Of a DNA stretch of 64,000 bases, positions 22,252 through 34,400 are shown piece after piece. A program made the position numbers and the translations under genes. Within the stretch, counting starts at the first letter, position 1; the number at the start of each line of letters is the position of its first letter. A model generated the notes under the pieces. That model saw only the letters and a list, made by a program, of their open reading frames with translations, did not search any database and was not told the origin of the DNA. The DNA is from Stemphylium vesicarium. Lineage: Eukaryota > Ascomycota > Dothideomycetes > Pleosporales > Pleosporaceae. The stretch spans positions 1-64,000 of the forward strand of contig QXCR01000162.1 in assembly GCA_004380135.1 (NCBI GenBank), written 5' to 3'.

Positions 22252-22787
22252 AATATCGGGTAACAAATCCAGTTAACAAAATTAAAAGGACAAACGTCGA
22301 AATGCGCAAAGAGAGAGATACATTGCGTAAAACGACGCGTCGAAGATCAAAGTCATGATGATACGTGCAAGGATGCTAGTGCGCCCACGGATTACAAATG
22401 CGGGAAGTGTTCGGTCGTCATTGCCCGATGGCTTTCGTCCGCGAAGACGAGGAGATTACTTTTAATTATGACCATCACGAACTGAAGCCTAGCATGCTCA
22501 GAAAGCCCATTTTCGATCATACCATTGAAAATGGAAAACCCCGAGCCTAGGAAACCCAAGGCGGCGTTGCGGCGCGTGGACATGGCATCTGTGTGACGTC
22601 AACGCTCATTGGCTGGTAAAGGCATCGGGGGCGCAACTGCCACGCGGGCCTCGATAGTGGAAAGCTGGCCTCTACAAACAATATCACCACGACTGCATCA
22701 AGCAGTCGCACTTTCTCTCTCTGCCCTCCAACATGACGCGATGAGTTTCTTTCTCTCCATCACTTTGCTTTTCAACAAATACCCACA
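22252..22787. other. Divergent promoter region, MFS / HRD3
   Basis: The 536 bp lie between two divergent starts. No gene or distinct element is recognised. Confidence 0.5.
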
Positions 22788-25491
22788 ATGAGGCCACGAC
22801 TACAGCGGCTCGTGCCGCTCCTCTTCGGTATGCAGTCGGGCATGTGACCGAGGTAGCCTCTGACTGACCACCAGCTGCGCAGTTTTTCTTTCAATCTTCC
22901 TAACCGTCCAATCACGATCGCACCTCGATAACGAAGCAGACCATGCGTACCAGAAACCACTGCGAGGGGGCCAAGCATCAGGAAGCCGGGGTTCATCGGG
23001 GCAGAGTAAAGAGGCGTGGAATTCAAGATGGGGAAACACTCCGGGGGATGTGAACGCCCACCAGGGCGTATTGGCTTTCGACGAGGCTATGACGCTTCTT
23101 CACCAGATCAAGCCGGCAACAGCGCCATGGTGGAACTTTGACAAGAAGTCTGGGATACTGGGCGCAAGCGCATACTACGCCAAAGAAGTCTTCTTCCTCC
23201 TGTTCATGAACGGACCGCCCCAGCAAGAGCTCTTGACTACGAACCCGCAGCCGAAGAAACTGGGACAGTCGCTGTCACAAGCCGTCACCCTGCTAGAAGA
23301 AGCAGCGGCCCAGAAGAACCCTGATGCACTATTCACGCTCGCAGAAATGAACTTTTACGGAAACTACACGCACCCGCGCAACTACTCCGAAGCATTCCGA
23401 CGATACCATGAGCTCGCTACGCTGAACGGAAATGCATCAGCACAGCACATGGTCGGCTTCATGCACGCGACAGGCATTGGTGGGGCAGTCAAGCAGGATC
23501 AGGCCAAAGCGATGCTATACTACACTCTGGGCGCCGAGGGCGGCGATGTGCGGTCAGAAATGGCCGTCGCATACAGGCATTCGGCCGGTATATCAACTCC
23601 ACGTAACTGCGAAGAAGCCGTGTACTTTTACAAGGAGGCTGCGAAGAAGGCCATTGCGTACATGCGATCTGGACCACCGGGCGGGCACTCTATGCCGAGG
23701 GAGTCGTACAACATTGCCGACGACGAAGGCGGCGTATACGGCGAGGGCGCAAGCGCAAGTAGCTCCGGGTCCAACGCCAAAGTCGCCAGCGCTCAATCCG
23801 ATGCCTTTTCCTCGCTAGATGATGTTTTCGAATACATGGACCTCCAAGCTCGCAAGGGCGATGCACGCGCTACCTTCAACCTCGCCAAACTGAACTACGA
23901 TGGCGCACGCACTCTAAAACGAGACCTTCCGGCGGCTAAGAAGCGATTCATGGAGCTGGCTCGCATGTACTGGACCCCGAGTGGAAAGATCAACAACAAT
24001 GTGTCGCCAACCACCGAGAAACTCGCCGCGAAAGCCGCCGGCTACCTTGGACGCATGTTTCTGCGCGGTGAAGGAATGCCCCAAAGCTTCGACCTTGCGA
24101 GGAAGTGGTTCAGGCGTGGCATGGAGCTTGGAGATGCGCTATCACAGTACTCTATGGGTATCATGTATCTCAAGGGGCTCGGCGTACCGCAAGACCCGGT
24201 CAAGGCTGCAGACCTCTTTGGTGCTGCTGCCGATCAGGATTTGGCAGTTGCCCAAGTCAGACTCGGGGCGCTCTTCCTGGACCAGGGAGACATCCTAGTA
24301 GCTATCAAGTACTTTGAGCTTGCAGCTAGGCATGGACATCTTGAGGCCTTTTACTTCTTGGCTGAGATGACGCACAATGGCGTCGGACGCGACAAGTCAT
24401 GTCCCGTAGCTGCTGCGTATTACAAGTTGGTTGCGGAAAAGGCAGAGCTTGTATCAACGTCTTTCCCAGAGGCCAACGAAGCGTATGCGAATGGCGATCT
24501 CGAAACAGCACTCGTCAACTATATGCTGGCAGCCGAGCAGGGCTTCGAGGTCGGACAAGCTAACGTGGCTTACCTCCTTGATCAGGTAAAGCCTCGCTTT
24601 ACATTAGACTCACTGCTGCCGTTCATGAAACAGAAGGCGACACTAGCGAGCGACGCCTTTTTGGCATTGGTTTACTGGACACGGTCTGCCGAACAGAAGA
24701 ACGTCGACTCCATGGTCAAGATGGGAGATTACTATCTCATGGGCCTCGGGACACCACCCGATCAAGAAAAGGCGGCGGCTTGCTATCAAGCTGCCGCAGA
24801 GACCATGCGAAGCGCGCAAGCCATGTGGAACCTTGGCTGGATGCACGAGAACGGCGTTGGTATCGATCAGGATTTCCATCTCGCGAAGAGGCACTACGAC
24901 TTGGCATTAGAAACCAACCCACGCGAAGCATACTTACCAGTAGTGCTGTCCCTGTACAAGCTGAGGTTCCGGAGTTGGTGGAACACCTTCACAAACGGCA
25001 ACATCAAGTCCATCCAGGAAGAACCAGGTAAGTTGCTATTGCGAATCATGTCACAATGCTTTGAGACTAACGCATCACCAGTGGTCAAGAAAGACTGGAC
25101 TCTTTCTGAGTGGCTGAACGCTTTCCTCGAAGCTGAGTTCGCTGGCTGGGACGACTACGAACCCGATGATTACGACGATGCGCACACAGCAGGTGATGAT
25201 TACTACGGCGATGGCTACCACGGCGACGACATCGATTCAGATATCCTCGAATCGCTCATCATACTGGCTTTGAGCGGAGCTCTGGCCTTCCTTCTCTACT
25301 ACCGAACTCAACGACAACGACGACAGGAAGAGGAAAGAAGACGGCAATTGGAGCAACAGCAGCAGCTGAATCAGGGTATCCCGATACCGCAGCAGCAAGC
25401 GCAAGGACAGCCGCAGCAAGATAGAGGCTTGTTTCCCAATCCAAATGAGCCTGAGTTTATGAATTGGGTTGCTGGTGGAGCGGGGCATTGA
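22788..25491 (+). CDS. HRD3: ERAD ubiquitin ligase component HRD3 / SEL1
   Basis: Three exons (22788-22827, 22883-25027, 25082-25491) encode 864 residues. The first exon gives a hydrophobic leader (MRPRLQRLVPLLFVFLSIF) for ER entry. Repeated SEL1 units follow, such as DALFTLAEMNFYG, AQHMVGFMHATGIGG, ALSQYSMGIMYLKGLGVPQD and AMWNLGWMHENGVGID. An acidic segment precedes a single transmembrane helix (SLIILALSGALAFLLYY) and a basic, Gln-rich cytosolic tail. This is the layout of Hrd3/SEL1L, which delivers misfolded lumenal proteins to the Hrd1 ligase. The 54-nt second intron (25028-25081) has a GTAAGT donor and a GACTAACG branch site and is free of stops. Identification is strong. Confidence 0.92.
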
Positions 25492-25936
25492 GTGATGAAG
25501 AATCATAGAACTCAAAGCATGGAATGGCGTTTTTTTTAATAGTCTTGATGCAACGATGATGTTTTAGAGGATCACGTAGGTGCTGGACACGGTTTTATTC
25601 AAGAACCAAGGACAGAATAGTAAAATGGTTCGACACTTTTTTCTCTCTTGCAATTTGAGGAACCTGAATATCTGGCATCATTCCGCTGTTTGCTTGATAG
25701 TGTTGATTACCATCCCTACGTTTTCTTCTCCATGTAGGTAGATGTCAAGCTTGGAGCAGTACATCTCCTTTCGGATAGCTCGCCTTGGCGTCCGGGGGCG
25801 TCCTTGGCGCGATGCGTAGCTCGTGGCATCGTCCAGGTCAAAAGCGCGTCGTGTCTTGACTTCAAAGTGCCATTGTAAACCTCCTTTAATTTTTCCATCC
25901 TTCGCTGGGACCTGGAAAGCTCAAAGTCGCGATGCC
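25492..25936. other. Intergenic, HRD3 3' side
   Basis: The 445 bp between HRD3 and the F-box-like gene contain a short poly-T run near 25530. No gene is seen. Confidence 0.5.
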
Positions 25937-27261
25937 ATGACGCAACCCGAAAAAGCGGTTCAGGTAAGAGCCCGGTCCAAAAACATGTTTGAAATTTCCA
26001 ATCGCTACTCCAAGTTATCAGCCAGATTTTTCCAAGATTCATGTAGATGCGACTCAAAAGCAGGCCGCCCAACGTGCCTCAACGCGCAGGGCTGCCAGGA
26101 GCCGCTCGCCTGGTCCCTAGCACCCTCCGACATTCAAGACCAGAGCGATTGTCCTCTGTTTACAATCCTCCCCACGGAATTAAGAGAGATGATTTTCAAC
26201 TACGCCCTCACTGACACAACTTCGTATCCCGTGGACCGTGCCCCTCCTAAGCCCCGTGGACGAGGTCGCAATCGCAACACCCTGCAGGCGAAACTACCTC
26301 TTTTCTTCATCTGACGTGGCTCTCGGTCTGCTCTCCACGTGCAGAGCCGTGTACGTAGAAACATACCTGTTGCCATTGCGTTTGAACGGATTAATCATTA
26401 CGAAGTATGGACAAGGCAAGGTTGCAAGATTTCTCCCCTGATAACTAGCATCGATAACATATTTTGACGTTACGATTCCGCAGGAAAGCTTGGAGGCTGG
26501 AGAGTTGAAGAACCTATTGGTGCCATGGCAAGGCCACGCGCGACATGAAGGATGCTACTTAGTCCCTGAATTCGCTCTACGCAGTCACGTAGACACTAAA
26601 CTAGACGATATGCATGCTTTTTTCGGTGCCGTTATTGTCCTCAGTCATGGCATCAAAACTCCCGCTCCCCGGTTTACACCGAGACGCCTCACCGACGTCC
26701 TCGAAGACGCACATATTAGCAAGAATACTATAGCCCCCTGCATAGCTGTTACTTACGTCCTTCCTGCACACCTAATCACCAATCTCACTCTCCGCCTCAC
26801 CCACCAACAATGGACAGAATGGTCCATTGACCCTGACCCCGACACGATCAACTCATCACGCTGTCTCTTCGCGCGAAACCCTACAACCCTAGAGATAAAA
26901 GCAAAGCACATGGTCCAGGCTGCCGCGGATCGCCGCGAGAACCGGCCGACGAAAGTTCACCCAAAGTGTTGGGCCCTGGATATGACCACTGTTGCCTGAT
27001 TTGCAGGTCTTGGAATTCCTGCTCGAGACCTTCAGGGAGAAAGAAGAGAAGCTTGATCTTGTGGTCGATTGTGCGAAGACGTGGCGGTTCGGGGAGGAAA
27101 AGGGGAAGGAGGGCACGCTGGTCTGGGATGGGGAGGTGGTGGAGAAGAGATGGGAGAAAAAGGAGGGCGGGATTCGACCGCGGAGGGGTACGAAGTGCAG
27201 GGATTCGTCTTCTGGGTTCGAAGTGAGGATTGTAAGGTTCGTCAAGGGGAAGATAGGTTGA
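25937..27261 (+). pseudogene. F-box-like (LPTELR) family protein with one frame break
   Basis: The coding sequence starts at 25937 and contains FTILPTELREMIFNYAL, the helix seen at the start of many fungal F-box-like/DUF7730 proteins. Intron 1 is 26224-26287 (branch CCTAAG, end CTGCAG) and restores DVALGLLSTCRAVYVETYLLPL. A probable intron at 26421-26483 follows. Near 26991 the frame must shift by one base to join WALDMTT to LPDLQVLEFLLETF and AKTWRF, both typical of the family's C-terminus; read straight, the frame stops at 26999. It is therefore either a recent pseudogene or an assembly error. A weak 52-nt intron with a GTTCAC donor is a third option. The product would be about 400 residues. 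Confidence 0.5.
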
Positions 27262-27444
27262 ACAATAAGCGTGTTGAAGAACGAGAAGGGTGCAAATTCA
27301 GAAAAAGCGTTGATAATTAAGAAGTGCGATGATGCAAGTGAAGTCACGCCCAGGGGGCAACCTGGAGAAAGGTGTTTGTTTTGGTAATAGTATATGCAAT
27401 GCACTCTATGGTGTATCTCGTGAAAAGGACATGCATGGAGTCAT

Positions 27445-28576
27445 TTACAACTTGCTCCCACCCTCTTGCGGCACCTTCACAACGACCTTGCCCCAGCTGT
27501 CTCTTCCGCCAAGAGCCTTCAACGCAGCAGGCACACTCTCCAAGCCCACGTATTCCTGATCCGTAAACGCAGTTCCCCTATACTTGCCCTCCTTGACAAG
27601 CTGGAAGATACCATCCCACACCTTATCCTGCATCTCTGGCTCATTAATCGCATACGCGCCCCAATGCAATCCCACAACACTAACATTCTTCAGCAGAATA
27701 CGGTTCGTAGCCATCTTCTCGATATCGCCAGCCGCAAAGCCGATAACCAGCAGTCTCCCATTCCAAGCCGTGCACTTCATAGACTGTGCAATGAGACCAA
27801 CAGGGTCGTAAACGATATCCACGCCGCGACCCTTTGGAGTGAGTTTCTTGATTTGCTCGGGCCAATCGGCGTCGCGATAGGAGACGGCGTAGTCAGCGCC
27901 GAACGAGCGTGCGACATCGAGTTTATGCTGAGTACCAGCCGTAGCGACGACGGTCGCACCGAATGCTTTTGCGATCTGGACGGCGGCTAGACCGACGCCG
28001 CCGGCTGCAGCGTGAACAAGCACCCAGTCGCCTGCCCTTCAGTCAATAACCATCACAAGACGTGAACGCGATACAAAAAACGACATACCCTTTTTAATTC
28101 CCGCCCGTACAACCAAGCCAGCATAACTCGTCGGCGCAGTCACAAACACACCAGCCGCATCCTCATAACTCCAGCCTTCAGGAACACCCTTGAGCTTCTC
28201 CTCCGTACAAACGATATGCGTCGCGTAGCCCCCCTGGCTCGCGCCAAACACCTTGTCGCCCGCCTTGAACTTGGGCGTCTTGCCCCCAGCCAGCGAGCTA
28301 GGTGCCTGGAGCACGACGCCTGAGAACTCGGAACCAGCGACCCATGGGAATGCTGGCTGGTGCTGGTACTTGCCCCGGATTTGGAGTAGGTCGAAGAAGT
28401 TGGTTGCGGAGGCGTGGATCGCGATTAGGTATTCATTGGACGCGGGTGTGGGTGTGGGGAGGTCGAGGACTTTGAGGTCTTTGGGGCCCTGTGAATTGTT
28501 AGGGAGATTGAACGGGTCGGGGGAATTGGTGAGCGTGGTTTACTTTGACGTATTCTTTGATCTGGATGCCCTTCAT
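27445..28576 (-). CDS. NADPH:quinone reductase-like zinc-independent MDR oxidoreductase
   Basis: Three exons (28544-28576, 28089-28488, 27445-28031) encode 339 residues of the medium-chain dehydrogenase/reductase fold. The N-terminal GroES-like part has FPWVAGSEFSGVV and AGDKVFGASQGGYA. The Rossmann motif AAAGGVGLAAVQIAK binds NADPH, and DIVYDPVG and GRLLVIGFAAGDI follow. The structural zinc-ligand cysteines of true alcohol dehydrogenases are absent, which favours the quinone oxidoreductase branch. Exon 1 contributes only 11 codons (MKGIQIKEYVK), joined in phase 0 to GPKDLKVLD. The enzyme probably works in the cytosol or mitochondria on quinones or enones; the substrate is unknown. Confidence 0.88.
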
Positions 28577-29105
28577 GTTGAGGTGTGTGTGGAGGTGATG
28601 GTAATTGCAATTATGTCTAATGTCTAGATGTCAGGGATGGCAAGTTCTAAAAGACAGCAAAGAATCTTCAATCTGGAAACAACACAGGAGACTGCACAAG
28701 TAGAAGTGTAGGGTCCATTGTAGCTTGCATGACGGCAGTGAGCTACTCTCCACGCCGAAGATACCTCGGCTTGCATCCCCGGGCGGCCTCCGCTCCTTCC
28801 CCACCCAAAGCTTGGCCAATCTGCCTTAGTCAGCCGTAAGCGCGCCACATGGGCCGACGCGCGCTAATGACGCCAGGGTACGGCGGGCGGGCCCAGTGAC
28901 GTTCTACTGCCTTCCAATTCAATCCAAAGCTACCCACAGCCTCCATATCCAAAAGAACACATTTGTTCTCCCTCCAAATACACCGCCCGCCATAACTTCC
29001 TCTATTATTTGTAGTCGTTCGTCGTAGACTCACCACCTCTGCCCCACGGACAATCCATAGACCTCCCCGTCGCTGCCCCACGCCCGTAGAACACAGGTAG
29101 ATACC
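28577..29105. other. Divergent promoter region, oxidoreductase / DSK2
   Basis: The 529 bp lie between two divergent starts. No gene or clear element is seen. Confidence 0.5.
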
Positions 29106-30617
29106 ATGGCCGAAGACGCCGCCACGTCCGCCGAGGACGCGCAGATTACCTTCAACGTCAAGGCCGCAAACGACCAGAAGCATGTCCTTACACTTCCCTG
29201 CACCACCACAGTCGCCGACCTCAAGGCCAAGCTCTCGGCATCGGAATACGCAGATGTCCCCGCTGAGCGCCAACGCCTGATATATTCAGGCCGTGTGCTA
29301 AAGGACCCGGATACACTGGCGAGTGTGAAGATCAAGGACGGACATACAGTACATCTTGTCAAGGGCGCCGCCAGCAACGCGAGGCAGAACCCTGCAAGTC
29401 AGGGCACATCAAGCACTGCAGGGGCAGGCAGCACACTCGCCCCTCAGGTACCGACCAACATCGCCGCAGGAACAGGCAACAACCCTCTCGCCGGACTCAC
29501 AGGCGCGCGGTATGCCGGCTTCCATGGCCTGCCTAGTATGGACATGTTTGGCGCAGACGGAGGCGTGAGTCAATTCGAAGCGTCATAGTCCCCTGACGAC
29601 ATGCTAACATGGATCAGATGGGCCCGCCACCCACGAATGAATCCATGCTCCGACAGATGGAGGACCCCAATTTTCTCTCACAGATCAACGAGGCTATGAA
29701 CAACCCAGCCGTACTCGACATGATGCTGCAGAGTCCCATGGTACATGTCCCTTGTTCGCCCTACACTGCCCAAGCCTAACCCATGACAGATCCGTGACAA
29801 CCCGATGCTTCAGCAGATGCTGCGAGACCCCGCGATGCGCCGTATGATGTTTAGCCCAGAGATGATGCGTGCGCAAATGGAGATGCAACGGAGTATGGGT
29901 GGACGTGGGCCAGGTGCCGCGCCGAGCTTCCCAGCTCCGGGTGCCACAGACAACACACCACAGCCTGGCTCTGCCGCGACAGGTGAAGGCACCACTGAGA
30001 CACCAAACCAGCCCAACACAACAGCACCTGCCGATCCGTTTGCGGCTCTTGGAGGAGGCACAGGAGCTGGAGCCAACCCATTCGCTTCACTCTTCGCAGG
30101 AGGACAGAATCCATTCGCTCCTCAGCAACAGCCGGGCGCAAACCCCGGTGCGCCACAAGACACACAAGATGCCTCAAGCACCTTTCCTAACTTGTTCGGT
30201 GGCGCAGGTGCCCAAGGCGGACAGGCGAATCCTATTGCAGAGGCAGCTCAGCGAATGATGCAGAACCCAGAAGCCATGCGCAACATGATGCAAATGATGG
30301 GTGGTGGTGCTGGCGGAGGAGGTGCTGGCGCAAACCCATTCGCTGCTTTCGGTGCAGACCCCGCTGCAGGAGGTGCTGGCGCCGGCCAAGCACCTGCTGG
30401 CAACCCCTTTGCCGCCATGTTTGGTCCCGGCGGTGGCTTCGGTACACCCCCACCAGCACCAGCCGATAACCGTCCCCCCGAGGAAGTATACGAGACGCAG
30501 CTCCGCCAGCTCAACGAAATGGGCTTCTACGAGTTCGACCGCAACGTCTCGGCGCTACGGAGAAGCGGTGGCAATGTCCAGGGCGCTATCGAGTATCTGC
30601 TCAATGGTGCGGTGTAG
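29106..30617 (+). CDS. DSK2: Ubiquitin-receptor shuttle protein DSK2 (ubiquilin family)
   Basis: Three exons (29106-29564, 29618-29740, 29790-30617) encode 469 residues. The N-terminal ubiquitin-like domain spans about residues 12-85 (ITFNVKAANDQKHVLTLP, RQRLIYSGRVLKD, DGHTVHLVKG). STI1-like Met-rich repeats follow (NPAVLDMMLQSPM, NPMLQQMLRDPAMRRMM, NPEAMRNMMQMM). The C-terminal UBA domain (YETQLRQLNEMGFYEFDRN, NVQGAIEYLLNG) ends the protein. Gly/Ala-rich NPFA linkers separate the domains. DSK2 carries polyubiquitinated clients, including ERAD substrates, to the proteasome. HRD3, another ERAD factor, lies 3.6 kb away, probably by chance. The frame continues open behind the TAG stop (see 30618-30869). 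Confidence 0.94.
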
Positions 30618-30869
30618 CATACTTTTCCTAGCAACCGCTGCTTCCTGTTGTTGTCTGAGCAGCAGCAGCACCAGTCGCAGCACCAGCCTTTTCTTACTCA
30701 AAGCGAGATTGACGAGATTGAGTGGCATGAGGAGAATGAGAGATGCATGGCTGAAGAGGATTTTAGTGCGGATCTCGATGGTGTGCTGGATGCGTATGAT
30801 AGTGAGGAAGATGGGTCTTTTGAGTTTGACGATGATGATGATGATGATGGTTTGTTCGTTGGGGTGTGA
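30618..30869 (+). other. Open in-frame acidic extension downstream of the DSK2 stop
   Basis: Directly behind the DSK2 TAG the same frame stays open for 83 codons to a TGA. It reads as Gln-rich then strongly acidic sequence (EIDEIEWHEENERCMAEEDF, FEFDDDDDDDGLF). It may be merely 3' UTR with a purine-rich and GAT-repeat composition, or a stop-readthrough extension. No start codon of its own is convincing. Confidence 0.3.
30829..30850 (+). repeat. GAT microsatellite
   Basis: Seven GAT-type triplets follow GAC. They lie in the DSK2 3' region and encode the poly-Asp run of the possible extension. Confidence 0.7.
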
Positions 30870-30925
30870 CTGCGTGGGCGGCGGAGGAGAGAGTTTAATT
30901 AATATTAGGTACGACTGAGATAGAT

Positions 30926-30966
30926 TAGATGGATGGATGGATGGATGGATGAATGGATGGGATGGA
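30926..30966 (+). repeat. ATGG microsatellite
   Basis: About nine tandem ATGG/GATG units, one of them GAATGG, lie in the convergent gap behind DSK2. Confidence 0.8.
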
Positions 30967-31477
30967 GTAAATGATACCACCAGGCAAATAACTGTTGAAA
31001 GTTTTTTGTCGCCCCCCTCTTTTTTCAACCCAACTATACTGTTGCTTGACTTGCAATGTGACGAGGATGAGGGTATTTTCAATTCTTCGATACTGAATTA
31101 AAATTCCACAAGACGATGATCTGTTGTCGCCCGTCTTGAGTAATATATGTATGTATGTGTGCTAAGCTCCGTCCGCTTTTTTAACAACGCAGATGGAGAG
31201 AAATCGGACAAAAGTTGAAACGCCCTTCAGTGTGCCCAAAGACGGGTACGTACGTACCTAAACAAAACCCACTCCTCGCAATTTTGCTCATCTGCCAAAT
31301 CAATAAAGTCGACTATAATCAAAAACGCCCTTTCCATGCAAAAGACACCCACTCCCTAATCACCCCTCTTCTTCACACCTGCGTCGTCGTCATAGCAAGC
31401 GTACTCTGCATCGCAGACCGAACGAGCAGTGAATCCTAGCCCACCCCGACATGTCCATCTTTGCCCGACGACGACGA

Positions 31478-34400
31478 TTAATCACGCACGCTGAGACCGG
31501 AGCGATCGGTAAACATGCGTGTCGCGATATTCATAGCGAGCAGTTCCTGGAAGAGCAACTTTGCAGCGTAAGGGATGTGGATTTGGGAGATGCGAGTTTT
31601 GTTGTGGCAGGGGCGGCATTCGTAGAGGGATTTTTTGAGTTGGCTGTTTTCAACAAACGTTAGTACATCAAGACCACAGAAGAAGAAAAACGGGTGGTGG
31701 TGGTGGTGGTGGAGTAAAATTGGGGAGGGAAACTTACGCAATAGGACTCATCAAACCACAAATATCGCAGACGTGCACGGTATACGCATCGGAAACGGTG
31801 AAGAGACGTTCCTTCAAAAAGGCAGCAGCACCATGTGCAATCATGCAATCACGTTCCATCTCTCCGAAGCGGAGGCCACCGTCCCTGGCACGACCCTCGA
31901 CGGGCTGGCGGGTGAGAATCTGGAGCGGACCACGGGCACGGGCGTGGATCTTGTCGTCGACCATATGGCGGAGACGCTGGTAGTATGTCGGACCCAAGAA
32001 GATTTGCGTGCGCATCTTCTTGCCCGTGTGCCCGTTGTACATGATTTCGAAGCCGCGCTTTTGGTAGCCGGCGTCCTCGAGGAGCTGCGAGACTTGGTCG
32101 ACGGTTACGTCGGTAAAGGGCGTGGCGTCGCCTTCTTGGCCCGTGATGGCGCCGACTTTGGAAAGGAGACACTCGACTAAATGGGCGATTGTCATACGCG
32201 AGGGAATGGCGTGGGGGTTGATAATTAGGTCGGGTGTGAGACCCTCCTTGGAGAAGGGCATGTCTTCCTGGCGGTAAGTGATACCGATGGTACCCTTTTG
32301 ACCGTGACGAGACGCGAACTTGTCACCGATTTGAGGCACCTTGGTAGTCCTTGTACGGACCTTGACGAATCGGAGTCCTTCGGTGTTGGTGGTGAAGAGC
32401 ACTTGATCGACGATACCGTTTTCTGTGCTTCGGAGGGGCGTCGACACATCTCGCTTGGTGTGGAGAGTGGTCTTTTGACCGAGCTCCTGAGCGTCCGTCG
32501 CAATGGGTGCTGTCTTTCCAATGATGATGTCATCACCAGAGACACGCACACCAGGAGCAACAACACCGTCGTCGTCGAGCTTGTCGTAGGTTCCACCCTT
32601 GAGACGAAGAGTATCGGCACGCGTAGGCTTCTCGAACTGCTCCAGAACATTCACACCAATTCGCTTCTCTTGCTCAGTGTACGCACGGTAGAACAGACTT
32701 CGGAACAGACCACGATCGATACTGCTCTGGTTCATAATGACAGAATCTTCCTGGTTGTAACCACCGTATGTAGCAATGGCGACAATGGCATTTTGTCCAG
32801 CAGGAAGTTCACGGAACTTGAGGTATTCCATTGATCGAGTTGTCGCCAAGGGCTTCTGAGGGTAGTATAGAACGTTCATCATGGTTTCCATGCGGAGCGC
32901 AAAGTTGGTGAGAGCAACACCCATAGCTTGTTTGCCCATGGCAGATTGGTATGTGTTACGGGGCGACTGGTTGTGATCTGGGAAGGGAATGATACTGGCG
33001 CAAATACCCAAGATCATGGCCGGGTGAATCTCGCAGTGAGTGTAAGCATGGATGCGAGGGTCTGGCGCGGGCTTGAGACGGCGAAGTCGGTCCTTGCCCT
33101 CGGTGGATCGCTCAACCGCGGGTAAGCCCATCTTCATTTCTCGCCATTCTTCCAGGTCCTCGGGAGAGAAGGTTATCATAGCAGTCTCCTCTTCCTCGGC
33201 ATCGAGGTATTCAACAACACCGTCTTGGATAAGGCCTCGCCAGCCGTAGGTGGCATTCTCGACCTCCTCCTGACTCCAGCCTTGACGTGTGCTGGTCTCT
33301 TGCTGTTCAGCCTTGAGTTTGTTACTAATCGCCTTTGTGAAGACGAGCTGGTTTCGGTTCTCTCTCCGGAAATCGTTCTCAACGACGAACAGCGGTCTCA
33401 TGACACGGCCCGCATCTGTGAAAATCTTGAACTCTCGGTCGCGAATATCACGAATCAAACTCATCTCGTAGGATAGGGTGCCGTTCCGGCGAAGCTCCTG
33501 TACGACTGTGACAAGTTGTTGAGCGTTGGAGTGGACACCGACCCAAACACCGTTGACGAAGACCTTGGTCGCATCCGGATTTTGGTTTTGGTCGTACTCC
33601 TCGAGAAGTTGCATGTTTCGTTGGGTCATAAAGTCGATAATGGGCGATGCGTCGCTACCGACACTAACGTAGCACATGAGAGACAAGTTCTTGACCAGGC
33701 CGCAGGCCTGTCCTTCAGGCGTCTCGGCAGGGCAGACAAGACCCCAATGAGAGTTGTGCAGTTGTCGCGGCTTGGCCAATTTACCATCACGTCCAACAGG
33801 GGTATTTGTTCGACGAAGATGGGAGAGTGTGGAAGCGTAGGTGTATCGGTTCAACACCTGCGAGACACCGGCCTTGGCGGACGCGGCCTTCTTCTGGTCA
33901 CCCCAGTTGCCTGTGGCGAGGGAATACTTCAATCCGTTTGTGATGATGCTGGCCTTGACAGCCATCTGAACGTTGAAGTCCTGGTTGTTCTCAACACACC
34001 GCTGGAGATATTTGTATACATCTTTGGTGAGCTTGAGGAAAAGGATACGGAACAAGTTGGCGATCAAGGGTCCGGCAAGATCCAGACGCTTCTTTCCGAA
34101 ATGGTCACGGTCGTCCTCGTCGCGGCGACCGAGTACACACTGTAGAAGCCTATGGATCATGTAACCAAAGAAGTAGGCTTTGCGGGTATCCTGACCCTCC
34201 TTCTGCGAAATATGCGGCAGGAATTCTCGCTGCATAATATCCCTTGCGAACTTGAGACGCCTGTCCTTGGTGCCAGAGTTTGCACCACGCTTGGCGATGA
34301 AGTCGAGAGCAGTCTCGCGATCCTGGACTACGGAACCCTCCTCGATACTGGGCTTCAACAGCTCCAGCATTTGTGTGTCGGTACGGTCGTAGACGATATG

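Larger units (their letters stand above)
30618..31477. other. Convergent intergenic, DSK2 / RPB2
   Basis: The 860 bp hold the open extension and microsatellites listed separately, and a short T-rich run near 31010-31025. No independent gene is supported. Confidence 0.5.

Noticed and set aside
26966..27320. Alternative Arg/Gly-rich frames over the end of the F-box-like gene
   Set aside because: The frame with LETF and AKTWRF fits the family; the others are shadows.
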